Source of the DNA: Thioalkalivibrio sp.
GTDB taxonomy: Bacteria; Pseudomonadota; Gammaproteobacteria; Ectothiorhodospirales; Ectothiorhodospiraceae
Reading direction: 5' to 3'
Assembly: GCA_003563455.1 (NCBI GenBank)
Contig: PWRV01000247.1
Location: 1 to 7,368 of the forward strand
DNA length: 7,368 nt
Shown here: one piece after another, positions 5,802 to 7,368 of the stretch
How positions within the stretch are numbered: position 1 is the first letter of the stretch
Layout of the letters: every line of letters begins with the position of its first letter
Program-made: the position numbers and the translations under genes
Notes under the pieces: generated by a model
The model's input: only the letters and a program-made list of their open reading frames with translations
What the model was told of the DNA's origin: nothing
Databases searched by the model: none

Positions 5802-7223
5802 TTACTTGTTGGTGACGTCCAGCTTGTCGACGGTGTCGAATTCGAACTTGATCTCCTTCCACGTCTCCATCGCGATCTTCAGTTCCGGGCTGTGCTTGGC
5901 GGCGGCGGTGAGGATCTCCTTGCCCTCGCGCTCGACCTCGCGGCCCTCGTTGCGGGCCTGCACGCAGGCTTCCAGGGCCACGCGGTTGGCGGCCGCGCCG
6001 GCTGCGTTGCCCCAGGGGTGACCCAGGGTGCCGCCACCGAACTGCAGCACCGCGTCGTCGCCAAAAATGGCCACCAGCGCCGGCATGTGCCAGACGTGAA
6101 TGCCGCCCGAGGCGACAGCGAACGCGCCGGGCATCGAGCCCCAGTCCTGGTCGAAGAACAGCCCGCGCGAGCGGTCTTCCGGCACGAAGGATTCGCGGAG
6201 CAGGTCGATCCAGCCCAGCGTGGACGCGCGGTCGCCCTCGAGCTTGCCGACCACGGTGCCCGTGTGCAGGTGGTCGCCGCCCGACAGGCGCAGGATCTTG
6301 GTCAGCACGCGGAAATGAATGCCGTGGTGCGGGTTGCGGTCGATGACCGCGTGCATCGCGCGGTGGATGTGCAGCAACATGCCGTTGTCACGGCACCAGT
6401 TGGCCAGACCGGTGTTCGCGCAGAAACCGCCGGTGATGTAGTCGTGCATGATGATCGGCGCGCCGATCTCCTTCGCGTACTCCGCACGCTTGAACATCTC
6501 GTCCGGCGTGGGGGCAGTGACGTTCAGGTAGTGGCCCTTGCGCTCGCCGGTCTCGGCCTCGGCCTTCAGGATGGCCTCCATCACGAAGTCGAAGCGCTGG
6601 CGCCAGCGCATGAACGGCTGGCTGTTGATGTTCTCGTCGTCCTTGGTGAAGTCGAGGCCGCCCCGCAGGCATTCGTATACCGCGCGGCCGTAGTTCTTCC
6701 CGGACAGACCCAGCTTGGGCTTGATGGTGCAGCCGAGGAGCGCGCGGCCGTACTTGTTCATCACATCGCGCTCGACCTGGATTCCCATCGGCGGCCCGCC
6801 ACAGGTCTTCACATAGGCGATCGGGAAGCGCACGTCCTCGAGGCGCAGCGCGCGCACGGCCTTGAATCCGAACACGTTGCCCACCAGCGAGGTGAACACG
6901 TTCACCACCGAGCCTTCCTCGAACAGATCGATCGGGTAGGCGACAAAGGCGTAGTAGCAGGAGTCGTCGCCGGGCACATCCTCGATGCGATAGGCGCGGC
7001 CCTTGTAATAATCCATGTCCGTCAGGAGGTCGGTCCAGACCGTGGTCCAGGTGCCGGTGGAGGACTCGGCGGCCACCGCGGCAGCGGCCTCCTCACGATC
7101 GACGCCGGGCTGCGGGGTAATCTTGAATACCGCCAGGAGGTCGGTTTCCAGCGGAACGTAATCCGGCATCCAATAGGTTTCGCGGTAGTCCTTCACACCC
7201 GCGTCGTATTTCTTGACGGCCAT
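5802..7223 (-). CDS. cbbL: RuBisCO large subunit, carboxysomal form IA
   Basis: This 473-aa catalytic subunit carboxylates ribulose-1,5-bisphosphate to two 3-phosphoglycerates, the CO2-fixing step of the Calvin cycle, inside the carboxysome. All key residues are present at a constant offset of 7 from spinach numbering: Glu53, Thr58-Trp59, Asn116, Lys168 and Lys170 in TIKPKLGLS, the carbamylated Lys194 with Asp196/Glu197 in GLDFTKDDE, His287-Arg288, His320, loop-6 Lys327 in VVGKLEGDR, and Ser372. The length equals the H. neapolitanus carboxysomal enzyme. The ATG at 7221-7223 is chosen over an in-frame upstream start at 7304: AGGAG (7231-7235) sits seven bases before it, the 27 extra residues would be atypical (Ser/His/Arg-rich), and family members begin MAVKKYDAGVKDYRETYW. 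It is first in the operon, directly downstream of the AT-rich control region. Confidence 0.99.
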   Translation of the reverse strand: MAVKKYDAGVKDYRETYWMPDYVPLETDLLAVFKITPQPGVDREEAAAAVAAESSTGTWTTVWTDLLTDMDYYKGRAYRIEDVPGDDSCYYAFVAYPIDLFEEGSVVNVFTSLVGNVFGFKAVRALRLEDVRFPIAYVKTCGGPPMGIQVERDVMNKYGRALLGCTIKPKLGLSGKNYGRAVYECLRGGLDFTKDDENINSQPFMRWRQRFDFVMEAILKAEAETGERKGHYLNVTAPTPDEMFKRAEYAKEIGAPIIMHDYITGGFCANTGLANWCRDNGMLLHIHRAMHAVIDRNPHHGIHFRVLTKILRLSGGDHLHTGTVVGKLEGDRASTLGWIDLLRESFVPEDRSRGLFFDQDWGSMPGAFAVASGGIHVWHMPALVAIFGDDAVLQFGGGTLGHPWGNAAGAAANRVALEACVQARNEGREVEREGKEILTAAAKHSPELKIAMETWKEIKFEFDTVDKLDVTNK

Positions 7224-7275
7224 TGGTTGTCTCCTGCGCGTTGTGGAAATCGGATGGTGGTGAGATCGGCTGGTC

Positions 7276-7304
7276 AGAGTAGAAAGACCGATAGCCGATA
7301 ACAA
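7276..7304 (-). promoter_or_regulatory. candidate cbbL operon promoter
   Basis: On the minus strand TTGTTA (7299-7304, 4 of 6 to the -35 consensus) and TACTCT (7276-7281, 3 of 6 to the -10 consensus) are spaced by 17 bases. The start point would be near 7269, leaving a leader of about 45 nt before the cbbL ATG. The poor -10 is what one expects of an activator-dependent promoter. Other AT-rich hexamers nearby (for example TATCTA) could serve instead, so the exact position is uncertain even though a promoter in this region is very likely. Confidence 0.4.
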
Positions 7305-7342
7305 ATAGATAAATTAGATGAGATAGATTGTTTTTGATCTAT
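7305..7342. promoter_or_regulatory. candidate CbbR (LysR-type) operator
   Basis: A perfect inverted repeat ATAGAT-N8-ATCTAT occupies 7323-7342. Two further like-oriented copies, ATAGAT (7305-7310) and TTAGAT (7314-7319), precede it, so three half-sites start exactly 9 bp apart (7305, 7314, 7323). Relative to the proposed start near 7269 the inverted repeat is centred near -63 and the extra copies fall at about -36 to -50. This matches the recognition and activation sites of LysR-type regulators such as CbbR, which control cbb operons and are usually encoded divergently. No regulator gene is visible, but the window ends 26 bases further on. The identity of the protein is inferred. Confidence 0.5.
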
Positions 7343-7368
7343 GTGTGTGGTGCGGTCGATGCGAATCC

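Noticed and set aside
4437..7301. 954-codon open frame on the plus strand antisense to csoS2, cbbS and cbbL
   Set aside because: It is opposite genes with complete catalytic motifs, has low-complexity Arg/Pro/Ala composition in its first half, and is explained by strong GC bias at third codon positions.
7224..7304. 27-residue N-terminal extension of CbbL
   Set aside because: The family start MAVKKYD has its own AGGAG site, and the extension would run through the proposed promoter -10 and start point.

Overview
The window holds most of an alpha-carboxysome (cso) operon, transcribed right to left on the minus strand. It comes from a GC-rich chemolithoautotrophic bacterium. The protein families closely resemble those of Halothiobacillus neapolitanus. 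The form IA carboxysomal RuBisCO and the high GC content suggest a gammaproteobacterial, probably sulfur-oxidising host of the Thioalkalivibrio/Ectothiorhodospiraceae kind. That placement is inference from recalled sequences, not from a search.

Layout in order of transcription: an AT-rich control region (about 7224-7368) with a candidate CbbR-type operator and a sigma70-like promoter; cbbL (RuBisCO large subunit); cbbS (small subunit); a spacer rich in inverted repeats; csoS2 (multivalent scaffold, 906 aa) with a 9-G tract that is a likely -1 frameshift site; csoSCA (carboxysomal carbonic anhydrase, GTG start); a 74-codon ORF of unknown identity filling the gap before csoS4A; csoS4A and csoS4B (pentameric vertex proteins, TGATG overlap); a 134-nt spacer with a candidate internal promoter; and the first 49 codons of a csoS1 hexameric shell gene, cut by the window edge. 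The operon almost certainly continues to the left with more shell genes.

The genes act together as one organelle. CbbL8S8 fixes CO2 in the lumen. The N-terminal repeats of CsoS2 bind RuBisCO, while its middle and C-terminal regions contact the shell. CsoSCA dehydrates bicarbonate to CO2 inside. CsoS1 hexamers build the facets and CsoS4A/B pentamers close the vertices.

Most of the window is standard and complete; every catalytic residue I checked in CbbL and CsoSCA is present. The points worth a second look are the 74-aa ORF between csoSCA and csoS4A, the frameshift signal in csoS2 (predicted short form 623 aa), the 9-bp phased repeats upstream of cbbL, the candidate csoS1 promoter, and a CxC-x4-CxC cluster in the CsoS2 N-domain. 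No RNA genes, mobile elements or CRISPR arrays were seen.
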